Shown: one piece after another, positions 19,144 through 27,635 of the stretch
Layout: each line of letters starts with the position of its first letter
How positions within the stretch are numbered: the first letter of the stretch is position 1
From: Flavobacterium zhairuonense
GTDB taxonomy: Bacteria; Bacteroidota; Bacteroidia; Flavobacteriales; Flavobacteriaceae
Direction of reading: 5' to 3'
Assembly: GCF_004352915.1 (NCBI RefSeq)
Contig: NZ_SJSY01000062.1
Location: 1 to 64,000, forward strand
Length of the DNA: 64,000 nucleotides
Program-made: the position numbers and the translations under genes
Notes under the pieces: model-generated
Databases searched by the model: none
What the model saw: only the letters and a program-made list of their open reading frames with translations
What the model was told of the DNA's origin: nothing

Positions 19144-19950
19144 TTAAAGACCCATTTTTCTATAGAAATTTGTATACGCCTCAGCGAACGCATCTTTCGG
19201 GGTGAAAGGTAAAAAAGGTTTTCCTGAAGATTCTATAAATTTTGTTAAACTTGGGGAAACATTTTCAGACGCAATAATAACAGCATCTGAATGCAATATA
19301 CTTGCTTTTAAAACATTTTCATAATTAGGAACTTCCAAATCAGCAACAGATTCGTGAGGCACACCATCAAATTTAACTTTGTTGATCATTTCCATATCTA
19401 AATTCTCATCGAAAGACTGTCCGTAAACCGATGTCACAATTTTAGTTTCAGAAAACAAAGCTTCATTTTTATAATAATGCTTCATATAAATAGGAAGCAT
19501 TGCTGCCAACCACCCATGTACGTGAATAATATCTGGAACCCAATTCAATTTTTTAACGGTTTCAACAACCCCTTTGGCAAAAAAGATCGCACGCTCATCA
19601 TTGTCAGGATACAACGCACCTTCTTCGTCAGCAAAAGTTGCCTTACGCTTAAAATACTCATCATTATCAATAAAATAAACCTGAATTCTTTCTTTAGGAA
19701 TTGAAGCAACTTTAATAATCAATGGCATATCTAAGTCATTCACTACCAAATTCATTCCAGAAAGCCTGATCACTTCGTGTAATTGATGTCTTCTCTCGTT
19801 GATATTTCCATATCTTGGCATGAAAATTCTTATCTGACCTCCTTGATCGTTAATCATTTTCGGAACGTCATAAGACATTAAAGAAACCTCATTTTCAGCC
19901 AAATAAGGCACGACTTCAGATGATACATATAATATCCTCTTATCTTTCAT
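19144..19950 (-). CDS. Glycogen/starch synthase N-terminal domain only (GT5 half-protein)
   Basis: The 268 residues correspond to the N-terminal Rossmann domain of ADP-glucose glycogen synthase: ILYVSSEVVPYLAENEVSLM at the start, IRIFMPRYGNINERRHQLHE, and the PDIIHVHGWLAAMLPIYMKH block at about 138-157. Full-length GlgA has about 475 residues. Here the whole C-terminal nucleotide-sugar domain is missing, and the ADP-glucose-binding KxGGL loop reads AENEVSL. The frame ends cleanly, with a good promoter and co-directional neighbours, so it is a kept half-protein rather than decay. It is unlikely to make glycogen; a regulatory or binding role is possible. Confidence 0.85.
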   Translation of the reverse strand: MKDKRILYVSSEVVPYLAENEVSLMSYDVPKMINDQGGQIRIFMPRYGNINERRHQLHEVIRLSGMNLVVNDLDMPLIIKVASIPKERIQVYFIDNDEYFKRKATFADEEGALYPDNDERAIFFAKGVVETVKKLNWVPDIIHVHGWLAAMLPIYMKHYYKNEALFSETKIVTSVYGQSFDENLDMEMINKVKFDGVPHESVADLEVPNYENVLKASILHSDAVIIASENVSPSLTKFIESSGKPFLPFTPKDAFAEAYTNFYRKMGL

Positions 19951-19988
19951 AATAGTATTTTACTTAATTTTTGGTAATAAAAACGTCG

Positions 19989-19996
19989 CAAAATTA
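19989..19996 (-). promoter_or_regulatory. -7 box for the half glycogen synthase-DUF4270-glmS operon
   Basis: The minus strand reads TAATTTTG about 40 bases before the start codon, back to back with the panC promoter. Confidence 0.55.
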
Positions 19997-20027
19997 CAAA
20001 ATTTTATGCAGTTTATAACTAATATAT

Positions 20028-20035
20028 TATGTTTG
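20028..20035 (+). promoter_or_regulatory. -7 box for panC
   Basis: TATGTTTG matches TAnnTTTG exactly. It overlaps an upstream in-frame ATG, which therefore cannot be the usual start; the next ATG is 23 bases after the box. Confidence 0.6.
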
Positions 20036-20058
20036 CACTAAATTTTAATAATACCGCC

Positions 20059-20907
20059 ATGCATATTTTTTACGGTAAAGTAGCTTTGATAGCTTATTTA
20101 AAAACTATCAAAACCGCAAATTCAACCATCGGATTTGTACCAACCATGGGAGCTTTACACCAAGGGCATCTGGCTTTAATGCAACGATCACTTAAAGAAA
20201 ATGACGATACCGTTGTAAGTATTTTCGTAAACCCTACTCAGTTCAATAATCCTGAAGATTTAGAAAAATATCCTCGAACTCTTGAAGAGGATGTAAAAAA
20301 AATGAGAGGATTAAGTGACAAAATAATTTTATACGCTCCTTCTGTCGAAGATATTTACGAAGGAAACACAATTTCGCAAACATTTGATTTTGACGGTTTA
20401 GAAAATCAGATGGAAGGAAAATTCAGACCTGGGCATTTTAACGGTGTTGGAACCATAGTAAAACGTCTTTTTGAAATTGTAACGCCAACTAATGCCTATT
20501 TTGGAGAAAAAGACTTTCAGCAGTTGCAAATCGTCAAAAAAATGGTCGAAAAAAACAATTTGCCTGTAAACATTATTGGCTGTCCAATTTTTAGAGAGGA
20601 TAATCTTTTGGCAATGAGCTCTCGAAACGAGCGTTTGACTGCAGAAGAAAGAAAAGAAGCCGCAATTATTTACAAGACTTTAACGGAGGCAAAAGAAGTT
20701 TTCCAAAAAGGAACTCCTGAAGAAACCATCAAATTTGTAGAAGATGCTTTTAAAGACAACGAAAGATTTGACCTCGAATATTTCGTGATTGCTGACGAAT
20801 CTACATTATTACCTATTGAACATAAAATTAATGACAAAAAATACCGTGCGTTTATAGCGGTATTTGTTAATTCTATAAGGTTAATTGACACCATTTCATT
20901 AAATTAA
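20059..20907 (+). CDS. panC: Pantothenate synthetase
   Basis: ATP-dependent ligase joining pantoate and beta-alanine in the cytoplasm, the last step of vitamin B5 synthesis. It has 282 residues from the chosen start. The HIGH-like motif PTMGALHQGH is at 28-37, FVNPTQF follows near 60, and AMSSRNERL marks the KMSKS-like region. The ATG ten codons upstream lies inside the -7 box, so the start at HIFYGK is preferred. panD follows after 14 bases and supplies beta-alanine for the same reaction. Confidence 0.97.
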   Translation: MHIFYGKVALIAYLKTIKTANSTIGFVPTMGALHQGHLALMQRSLKENDDTVVSIFVNPTQFNNPEDLEKYPRTLEEDVKKMRGLSDKIILYAPSVEDIYEGNTISQTFDFDGLENQMEGKFRPGHFNGVGTIVKRLFEIVTPTNAYFGEKDFQQLQIVKKMVEKNNLPVNIIGCPIFREDNLLAMSSRNERLTAEERKEAAIIYKTLTEAKEVFQKGTPEETIKFVEDAFKDNERFDLEYFVIADESTLLPIEHKINDKKYRAFIAVFVNSIRLIDTISLN

Positions 20908-20917
20908 ATTACCTTTG
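20885..20917 (+). promoter_or_regulatory. Possible internal promoter for panD
   Basis: TTGACA at 20885, then TACCTTTG at 20910-20917, with 22 bases between TTG and the box. The panD ATG follows only 4 bases after the box, so a transcript from here would be nearly leaderless. Confidence 0.45.
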
Positions 20918-20921
20918 CATC

Positions 20922-21272
20922 ATGCAAATTCAAGTTATAAAATCAAAAATTCATCGAGTAAAAGTTACTGGTGCCGATTTAAATTATATTGGCAGCATCA
21001 CTATTGATGAAACACTTCTCGAAGCTTCAAACATTATTGAAGGCGAAAAAGTATCTATCGTTAACATTAACAATGGCGAACGTTTTGAAACGTATGCTAT
21101 AAAAGGCGAAAAAAATTCAGGCGAAATCACTCTGAATGGTCCAGCTGCAAGAAAGGTTCAAAAAGATGACATCATCATCATCATTTCTTATGCAACTTTA
21201 GATTTTGAAGAAGCCAAAACCTTCAAGCCGTGGATTATTTTCCCTAACGAAAACGATAATTCGTTAACATAA
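20922..21272 (+). CDS. panD: Aspartate 1-decarboxylase
   Basis: Pyruvoyl enzyme that makes beta-alanine from aspartate for pantothenate. The 116-residue proenzyme cleaves itself between Gly24 and Ser25 (YIGSITID) to form the pyruvoyl group. Other family motifs are Lys9, the NGERFETYAI block and the GPAAR motif. It lies 14 bases after panC and is probably co-transcribed, with a possible internal promoter. Confidence 0.97.
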   Translation: MQIQVIKSKIHRVKVTGADLNYIGSITIDETLLEASNIIEGEKVSIVNINNGERFETYAIKGEKNSGEITLNGPAARKVQKDDIIIIISYATLDFEEAKTFKPWIIFPNENDNSLT

Positions 21273-21468
21273 AACTAGTTTCAAACTTATTTTTATTTTC
21301 TATTTGTCAAAATCTTTTTGCACAAACGGATTTCTTGTGCCTTAAATTAAAAAATTTAACGTAAGAAATCATTGCTTTTTTTTAGCCCCAAAATACCAAA
21401 AAGCAAATAAAGTATTATATTGCCATACAATTTTCAATACTTTTTAATTCACTGAAATGCCACAAATC

Positions 21469-22623
21469 ATGAAAAAAGTTCACCTACTACTTGTATTCAT
21501 CTCTGTTTCTGTTTTTTCTCAGAAAAAATTCGACAATATAAAATCTGAAAAACTAGGAGAAGAACGAAGAATAACAATTGGACTTCCTGCTTCTTATGAT
21601 GAAAAATCAGATAGAAAATATCCGGTTTTATACTTATTAGACGGCGATTATTTATTTGATCCATTTTCCGGAGCTATAAGTTATGGATCTTATTGGGATG
21701 ACATTCCAGAAATGATTATCATCGGGATACATCAAAATAAAAATGACGAGCGTGAAGACGATTCCACAATTGATCAAAATGAAGGTCTGCCATTTGAAAA
21801 GGGAGCAAAATTTTTCGAATTCATAGGAGCAGAATTAGTTCCATATATTGAAAAAAAATACCACACAGCGCCTTTCAGAATTATTGCAGGCCATGACATA
21901 ACAGCGAGTTTTGCTAATTTTTATTTATATAAAGAAGAACCACTTTTTAACGCATATATCTGTTTTAGCCCTGAGCTTGCTCCAAAAATGGAAGTTAGAA
22001 TAGCGGAAAAATTTGCAAAAATTCAAAAACCAATATTCTATTATCTTTCCGCAGGTGAAGGTGACAATAAAAGAATTAAAGAACCTATTGAAAAATTAAA
22101 CAGCAATATTAAAATCGCAAATAATCCGTTAGTGAATTATAAATACGACGTATTTAAAGGTGCAACACATTATACCGAGGTTTTACATTCAATCCCGAAT
22201 GCGCTGTATCAAATTTTCGAATCGTATAGACCAATTAATTCTGCTGAATACAATGAAAAAATTGCCGTTCTAGAATCTGGCTATTCAGATTATTTAGAAA
22301 AAAAATACGCTACAATGTCTGAAATTTTAGGATTTCAAGTGCCAGTGAGAATGAGTGATTTCAAAATAATCGAAAATCTTATTTTGAAAAAGAATGCTTA
22401 TGATGAATTAGGGAAAATGGCTGAAATTGGAAATGTAAATTATCCAAAAGCCATGTTGGGAGAATATGAATTAGGCTTGATGTACGAAAAAATGGGCGAT
22501 CCAAAACATGCTTCAAAAAAATACCAAAATGCTTCTCAAATGGAGCCAATCGGAGATTTGAATAAAGATTTGATGTATGAGAAAATTGACGAAATGAATA
22601 CGCTTGCCAAAAAAACTAAATAA
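21469..22623 (+). CDS. Exported alpha/beta-hydrolase-fold protein with Asp at the nucleophile position
   Basis: A 384-residue protein with a signal peptide (to about 18, VSVFSQ) and an esterase D-like fold at about 25-265: RKYPVLYLLDGDYLFD and EMIIIGIHQN are typical. At the nucleophile elbow, where GHSxGG is expected, it reads GHDITAS (141-147), so Asp143 replaces the catalytic Ser. A His in KGATHY remains. The last 60 residues look like a TPR pair (YELGLMYEKMGDPKHASKKY). The start four codons inside the longest frame gives the better signal peptide. The stop codon shares one base with the radA ATG. It is either a pseudo-esterase or one using a different mechanism. Confidence 0.8.
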   Translation: MKKVHLLLVFISVSVFSQKKFDNIKSEKLGEERRITIGLPASYDEKSDRKYPVLYLLDGDYLFDPFSGAISYGSYWDDIPEMIIIGIHQNKNDEREDDSTIDQNEGLPFEKGAKFFEFIGAELVPYIEKKYHTAPFRIIAGHDITASFANFYLYKEEPLFNAYICFSPELAPKMEVRIAEKFAKIQKPIFYYLSAGEGDNKRIKEPIEKLNSNIKIANNPLVNYKYDVFKGATHYTEVLHSIPNALYQIFESYRPINSAEYNEKIAVLESGYSDYLEKKYATMSEILGFQVPVRMSDFKIIENLILKKNAYDELGKMAEIGNVNYPKAMLGEYELGLMYEKMGDPKHASKKYQNASQMEPIGDLNKDLMYEKIDEMNTLAKKTK

Positions 22624-23984
22624 TGTCAAAAGTTAAAACTTCCTTTTTTTGTCAAAATTGCGGCACTCAATATGCCAAATGGCAAGGGCAATGCAACGCC
22701 TGCAAAGAATGGAATACAATTGCTGAAGAAATTATTCAGAAGCAGGAAAAAGTAGCTTGGAAAAGCGAGCCAACTCCAACAAACAGAGCGCCACGTCCTT
22801 TAAAAATAACAGAAATCGATTCGGCTCAAGAAATCCGAATGGATACCACTGACGGAGAATTGAATCGTGTTTTGGGAGGCGGAATCGTTCCAGGATCATT
22901 GACACTTTTGGGTGGCGAACCAGGAATTGGAAAAAGTACACTTTTACTCCAGATTTCATTAAAATTACCTTATAAAACATTGTATGTTTCGGGCGAGGAA
23001 AGTCAGAAACAAATAAAAATGCGCGCCGAAAGAATTACGCCAAACAGCGACAACTGTTATATTCTAACGGAAACCAAAACGCAAAATATCTTTAAACAGA
23101 TTGAGGCAATTCAGCCAGAAATTGTCATCATTGATTCTATTCAAACTTTACATACAGATTATATCGAATCAACAGCTGGAAGTATTTCTCAAATCAGAGA
23201 AACTACTGCCGAATTGATCAAATTTGCGAAAGAAACCAATATTCCGGTTATTTTAATTGGACATATTACCAAAGATGGAAATATCGCCGGACCGAAAATT
23301 TTGGAACATATGGTCGATACCGTTCTTCAGTTTGAAGGCGACAGAAATCATATTTATCGAATTTTGCGTTCATTAAAAAACCGTTTTGGCTCAACCTCTG
23401 AACTCGGAATTTATGAAATGCTTGGAAGCGGTTTACGAGAAGTAAGCAATCCGTCAGAAATATTGATTTCACACAAAGACGAAGAGTTATCAGGAACCGC
23501 AATTGCCACAACTCTGGAAGGCATGCGCCCATTGATGATCGAAATTCAATCTTTAGTAAGTACTGCTGTTTATGGAACTCCGCAAAGAAGCACAACAGGC
23601 TACAACGCAAAAAGGCTAAACATGATTTTGGCTGTTTTAGAAAAAAGAGCCGGATTCCGACTTGGCGCAAAAGACGTCTTCCTGAATGTTACCGGAGGAA
23701 TATCTGTTGATGATCCTGCTATTGACTTAGCGGTTGTTGCCGCAATTTTATCTTCAAACGAAGATATTCCAGTTGGAAAAGGTTTCTGTTTTGCAGGCGA
23801 AGTTGGACTTTCTGGTGAAATTCGTCCGGTTAACCGAGTGGATCAGCGTATTCAGGAAGCTGAAAAATTAGGTTTCGACACTATCTTTGTTTCAAAATAC
23901 AACAAAATTGCTTTAAAAAATACAGGGATCAAAATCGAATTGGTTGCAAAAATTGAAGATGTTGCCAGCATTCTTTTTGGTTGA
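22623..23984 (+). CDS. radA: DNA repair protein RadA
   Basis: RecA-like branch-migration ATPase involved in recombination intermediates. Its 453 residues comprise an N-terminal zinc finger (Cys10, Cys13, Cys24, Cys27), a RecA core with Walker A GEPGIGKST at 98-106, the RadA-specific LKNRFGS motif near 250, and a C-terminal Lon-like domain (DVFLNVTGGISVDDPAIDLA). The start overlaps the stop of the upstream gene by one base (TAATG), which indicates coupled translation. Confidence 0.97.
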   Translation: MSKVKTSFFCQNCGTQYAKWQGQCNACKEWNTIAEEIIQKQEKVAWKSEPTPTNRAPRPLKITEIDSAQEIRMDTTDGELNRVLGGGIVPGSLTLLGGEPGIGKSTLLLQISLKLPYKTLYVSGEESQKQIKMRAERITPNSDNCYILTETKTQNIFKQIEAIQPEIVIIDSIQTLHTDYIESTAGSISQIRETTAELIKFAKETNIPVILIGHITKDGNIAGPKILEHMVDTVLQFEGDRNHIYRILRSLKNRFGSTSELGIYEMLGSGLREVSNPSEILISHKDEELSGTAIATTLEGMRPLMIEIQSLVSTAVYGTPQRSTTGYNAKRLNMILAVLEKRAGFRLGAKDVFLNVTGGISVDDPAIDLAVVAAILSSNEDIPVGKGFCFAGEVGLSGEIRPVNRVDQRIQEAEKLGFDTIFVSKYNKIALKNTGIKIELVAKIEDVASILFG

Positions 23985-24004
23985 TTTCTGATAAAAATAC
24001 CACT

Positions 24005-25969
24005 ATGAATTTTCCAAAACAAAAAATATACAAAGCCCTAAAAATACTCTTGGTACTATTGATTTTGCTTTGTGTTGGCCTATACTATTTCCGAAATTCT
24101 CTCCTAAAGCAGGTAATTGCAAAAGTTACCCATAAGATGGCTGTGAGCTACAACAGTGATTTTTCTGTAAAAGAAGCTTCTTTTAGCGGGCTGTCAACTA
24201 TTAAACTTACCGATATCGTTTTGGTCCCAAAAAACGCTGACACACTTCTAAAAATTAAAAACATTGAAACCAGCGTCAGCTTAAGCAATCTTTTGATTGG
24301 CGATGTCCAGGTCGGAACTTTAAAAGTCAATAATGGTTATATCCAATTAGTCAAAAAAGGAAAAGTCCGCAATTTTGATGCTTTCTTAAAAAGAGATCGT
24401 GACGATTCTGAGCCAAATGAAAAGCGAAAATATGGCGCTTTTGCCTATCGAATTATTTCGAAACTGCTCAATTTAGTTCCAACTGACATGAATTTGGAAA
24501 ACTTCCAATTCAAAATTGATGATAACGGAAAAAAGACAAATATCGCAATAAACAAACTAGTCTTAGACAACAAACAGCTCGAAACCAATATTCATGTGGT
24601 AAGCAAAGATTTTGACCAAAAATGGAACTTAAAAGGCTTTGCTGACCCAAGAAATAAAAAAGCTGATATTCGATTTTTCAATTTAGATACTGGCGCTATT
24701 CGTGTTCCGTATCTTGACGAACGTTACAATCTAAAAGCAAGTTTTGATTCTATTCGATTAAATGTCGAAAAAATTGACAAAAGCGGTGGCGAACTTCATA
24801 TTGATGGTTTTACTTCTATTACCAATTTAAAAATCAATCACCCAAAAATTGCCAGCAAAGATGTTGTGATCAAAAATGCACGTTTTGACTACCGATTTTT
24901 ACTAGGAGACGATTTTATTTCGATTGACAGCACTTCAACAATGCAGTTGAACAAAATAAAAGTGAAACCTTATATTTCGTATAATACTGAAAAAGACACT
25001 GTTTATACATTGAAGGTTGATATTCCAAAAATGAAAGCGCAAGATTTTATTGTTTCTTTGCCTGATGGATTGTTTACGCATTTCCAAGGAATGGAAGCAA
25101 CCGGGAATTTTGACTATAAGCTGGATTTCAAGTTCAATAAAAACAAACCAAATACACTTGTTTTTGACAGCAAGCTCAACAAGGAAGATTTAAGAATAAC
25201 AAAATATGGCGAAGCCGATTTAAACAAACTAAACGGCGAATTTGTTTATCGCGCTATAATTCAGAATGTATTGCAACGACCAGTTTTGGTTGGAACAGGA
25301 AACCCAAATTACACGCCTTTAGATCAAATTTCGCCTTATTTGAGAAAATGTGTTCTAACAACTGAAGATCCTTCTTTCTTCTCGCATCGCGGTTTCATTA
25401 ATGAAGCTTTCAAACAGTCAATTCTGAAGAATATTAGAACCAAAAAATTCTCTCGAGGCGCTAGTACAATCAGCATGCAGTTAATTAAGAATGTCTTTTT
25501 AACTCGTGAAAAAACGCTTTCGCGAAAGCTTGAAGAAATCCTATTAGTTTACATTTTAGAAAACAACCGAATTGTTAGCAAAGAAAGAATGCTGGAAGTC
25601 TATTTCAACATCATCGAATGGGGGCCTAATGTGTACGGAATTGGCGAAGCAAGTCATTTCTATTTCCAAAAAAGCCCAGCCGATTTAAATGTAGATGAAT
25701 GTTTGTATCTGGCAACCATTATTCCGAAGCCAAGAAAATTCATGTATCAGTTTAATGATCAAGGAAATTTGAAAGATTTCGCCATTAAAAACCAAAAATT
25801 CATAAAGAATTTGATGTTTAGAAGAGGACTTTTAGTTCCAGAAGACACACTTGGGCAATTGCCAGTTTATATTTCAGGAAGTGCGCGTTCGCTGATAAAA
25901 ATCAAAGCTCCAGATTCTACGGCAGTCAAAAATGATTCTTTGGCTGTGGAAGATGAGTTTGATTTGTAA
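24005..25969 (+). CDS. AsmA-like/GT51 peptidoglycan transglycosylase fusion
   Basis: A 654-residue membrane-anchored protein. One transmembrane helix lies at about 12-30, followed by a long beta-rich AsmA-like region (about 40-420; NTDFSVKEASFSGL-like strands and repeated KLxxI patterns). A complete GT51 lytic-chain polymerase domain spans about 425-600. Catalytic Glu454 is in TTEDPSFFSHRGF, RGASTISMQLIKN follows, and EVYFNIIEWGPNVYGIGEA closes the fold. No transpeptidase domain is present, so it should polymerise lipid II glycan only. The ATG was preferred over an upstream TTG overlapping the radA end; the gap to radA is then 20 bases. Confidence 0.85.
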   Translation: MNFPKQKIYKALKILLVLLILLCVGLYYFRNSLLKQVIAKVTHKMAVSYNSDFSVKEASFSGLSTIKLTDIVLVPKNADTLLKIKNIETSVSLSNLLIGDVQVGTLKVNNGYIQLVKKGKVRNFDAFLKRDRDDSEPNEKRKYGAFAYRIISKLLNLVPTDMNLENFQFKIDDNGKKTNIAINKLVLDNKQLETNIHVVSKDFDQKWNLKGFADPRNKKADIRFFNLDTGAIRVPYLDERYNLKASFDSIRLNVEKIDKSGGELHIDGFTSITNLKINHPKIASKDVVIKNARFDYRFLLGDDFISIDSTSTMQLNKIKVKPYISYNTEKDTVYTLKVDIPKMKAQDFIVSLPDGLFTHFQGMEATGNFDYKLDFKFNKNKPNTLVFDSKLNKEDLRITKYGEADLNKLNGEFVYRAIIQNVLQRPVLVGTGNPNYTPLDQISPYLRKCVLTTEDPSFFSHRGFINEAFKQSILKNIRTKKFSRGASTISMQLIKNVFLTREKTLSRKLEEILLVYILENNRIVSKERMLEVYFNIIEWGPNVYGIGEASHFYFQKSPADLNVDECLYLATIIPKPRKFMYQFNDQGNLKDFAIKNQKFIKNLMFRRGLLVPEDTLGQLPVYISGSARSLIKIKAPDSTAVKNDSLAVEDEFDL

Positions 25970-25980
25970 TTGAGAGAAGT

Positions 25981-26123
25981 TTAACCGCAAGGTTCGCAAA
26001 GATTTACGCAAAGCACACAAAGATTTTTTAATTATAAAAGGAAAATCTTTGTGTGCTTTTCTATTATTTTTTCAGTTAAAACATTGCGAACTTTGCGTAA
26101 ATCTTTGCGAACCTTGCGGTTAA
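25981..26123. repeat. Nested perfect inverted repeat between convergent genes
   Basis: Outer arms of 33 bases (25981-26013 and 26091-26123) are exact complements, beginning TTAACCGCAAGGTTCGC. Inside, a second pair of exact 15-base arms (GCACACAAAGATTTT) lies at 26013-26027 and 26042-26056. The transcript from either side would form a very stable branched hairpin that could terminate both genes. Confidence 0.95.
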
Positions 26124-26130
26124 ATACTTT

Positions 26131-27168
26131 TTAAGGCGCCGGATCAGGAATAATAGCCTGAACCGCATCAATCTCTGCAAGAATTTCTTTAGAAAGCACC
26201 ACATCAATTGTATCAATATTTTCTTTCAATTGTTCCAAAGTTGTTGCACCAATAATCGCACTTGTTAAAAACGGTTGTTGCAAAACAAATCCCATAGCCA
26301 ATTGCGTTAACGTTAAACCGTGTTTTTTAGCTATTTCCTGATATAATTTTGTTGCTTGCGTACATTGATCGCTATTGTAACGTTTGTATTGCGGAAAAAG
26401 ATTGATTCTCGCTTTCGGATGACTTTCTCCTGTTAGAAATTTCCCTGTCAAAACACCAAATGCTAAAGGAGAATATCCCAACAAACCAACATTTTCATAT
26501 TTTGAAACTTCCGCAGAATTCACTTCAAACAAACGATTCAATAACGAATACGGATTCTGTACGGTTTTGATTCTTGGCAGATTGTTGTATTTACTTTCTT
26601 CCAACAAACGCATCATTCCCCAAGCATTTTCGTTTGAAACTCCAATGTGTTTGATTTTCCCTTCTTTGATTAATCCGTCAAAAGTTTCAAGAATCTCTCT
26701 GAAATTATCTTCCCAAACATCATTATGCCCATGAAAAGCACGCTGTCCGAAATTATTAGTTTTCCTTTCCGGCCAATGCATTTGATACAAATCGATATAA
26801 TCAGTTTGAAGTCTTTTTAAACTTTGCTCAACAGCAAATTTGATACTTGCCGGCGAAAAATCCAGTTTCTCACGCATGTATCCAAAACTCGGATTCGGAC
26901 CTGCAATTTTTGAAGCCAAAATCACTTTATCGCGATTTCCTGATTTTTTAAACCAAGTTCCAATCACTTTTTCAGTACTTCCGTAAGTCGCTTCACTTGC
27001 CGGAACCGAATACATTTCGGCGGTATCAAAGAAATTTACACCTCTTTCAAGTGCATAATCCATTTGAGCATGCCCCTCTGCTTCTGTATTTTGTTGCCCA
27101 TAAGTCATCGTCCCGAGGCAAATTTTACTAACTTTTATATCGGTGTTGGGTAGTGTAGTGTATTTCAT
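26131..27168 (-). CDS. NADP(H)-dependent aldo-keto reductase (Tas-like)
   Basis: A TIM-barrel oxidoreductase of 345 residues. It has the AKR signature GVNFFDTAEMYSVP (Asp and Tyr of the catalytic tetrad), ILASKIAG with the Lys, and YQMHWPER with the His; a C-terminal NADP-binding segment includes SAIIGATTLEQLKENI. Length and motifs match the E. coli Tas subgroup. The physiological substrate is unknown. It stands alone, convergent with the GT51 fusion gene. Confidence 0.92.
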   Translation of the reverse strand: MKYTTLPNTDIKVSKICLGTMTYGQQNTEAEGHAQMDYALERGVNFFDTAEMYSVPASEATYGSTEKVIGTWFKKSGNRDKVILASKIAGPNPSFGYMREKLDFSPASIKFAVEQSLKRLQTDYIDLYQMHWPERKTNNFGQRAFHGHNDVWEDNFREILETFDGLIKEGKIKHIGVSNENAWGMMRLLEESKYNNLPRIKTVQNPYSLLNRLFEVNSAEVSKYENVGLLGYSPLAFGVLTGKFLTGESHPKARINLFPQYKRYNSDQCTQATKLYQEIAKKHGLTLTQLAMGFVLQQPFLTSAIIGATTLEQLKENIDTIDVVLSKEILAEIDAVQAIIPDPAP

Positions 27169-27180
27169 TTTTTCTTTAAA

Positions 27181-27336
27181 GGTTCAAAGTTGCAAAGTCA
27201 CAAAGGTACAAAGGGATTTTTCAAATTGAAATTTGATAAAGGTTAAAAAAAGTACAAGGTTTCAAAAATCCTTGAAGAAACAAAAAAGCTCAAAAGTAAA
27301 AACCTTTGAGCCTTTGTATCTTTACAACTTTGAACC
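27181..27336. repeat. 8-bp-period CAAAG array with a distant complement
   Basis: Four 8-base units of the form nnnCAAAG (GTTCAAAG, TTGCAAAG, TCACAAAG, GTACAAAG) at 27182-27213. A related complementary array is at 27303-27336 (CCTTTGAG, CCTTTGTA, TCTTTACA, ACTTTGAA). The two could pair across the spacer, downstream of the toxin gene. Confidence 0.85.
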
Positions 27337-27341
27337 TTAAC

Positions 27342-27635
27342 TTATTTTAAACTTTTTAATGGATTTTGAAATGTATTGAAAATCCTAACAATGAAAACAG
27401 AATCATCTTTTATTTGATATAGAATTTTAAAATTTCTGACCAAAATTCTACGACAATCTATTCTATATTCATCGAATTGAAATTGCTCGGCAAAAATGAC
27501 ATTATTCGCGCTATTAAATAATTCGTCTCTAACTTTTAATCCAGTTTCTTTCGAATATTTACTTTTAAGTTCAAAATAAATTTCCTTCAAATCCAATTTT
27601 GCATTTTCTGACCAAAAAACTGTTGGTTTATTCAT
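27342..27635 (-). CDS. RelE/ParE-family toxin
   Basis: A 97-residue toxin-type protein with the fold's pattern: VFWSENAKLDLKEIYFELKSK (helical hairpin), then strands FDEYRIDCRRILVRNFKILYQ and a final VFIVRIFNT strand. RelE members cleave mRNA at the ribosome and ParE members poison gyrase; the sequence alone does not tell which. The start overlaps the antitoxin stop by 8 bases, as is usual for such modules. Confidence 0.87.
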   Translation of the reverse strand: MNKPTVFWSENAKLDLKEIYFELKSKYSKETGLKVRDELFNSANNVIFAEQFQFDEYRIDCRRILVRNFKILYQIKDDSVFIVRIFNTFQNPLKSLK

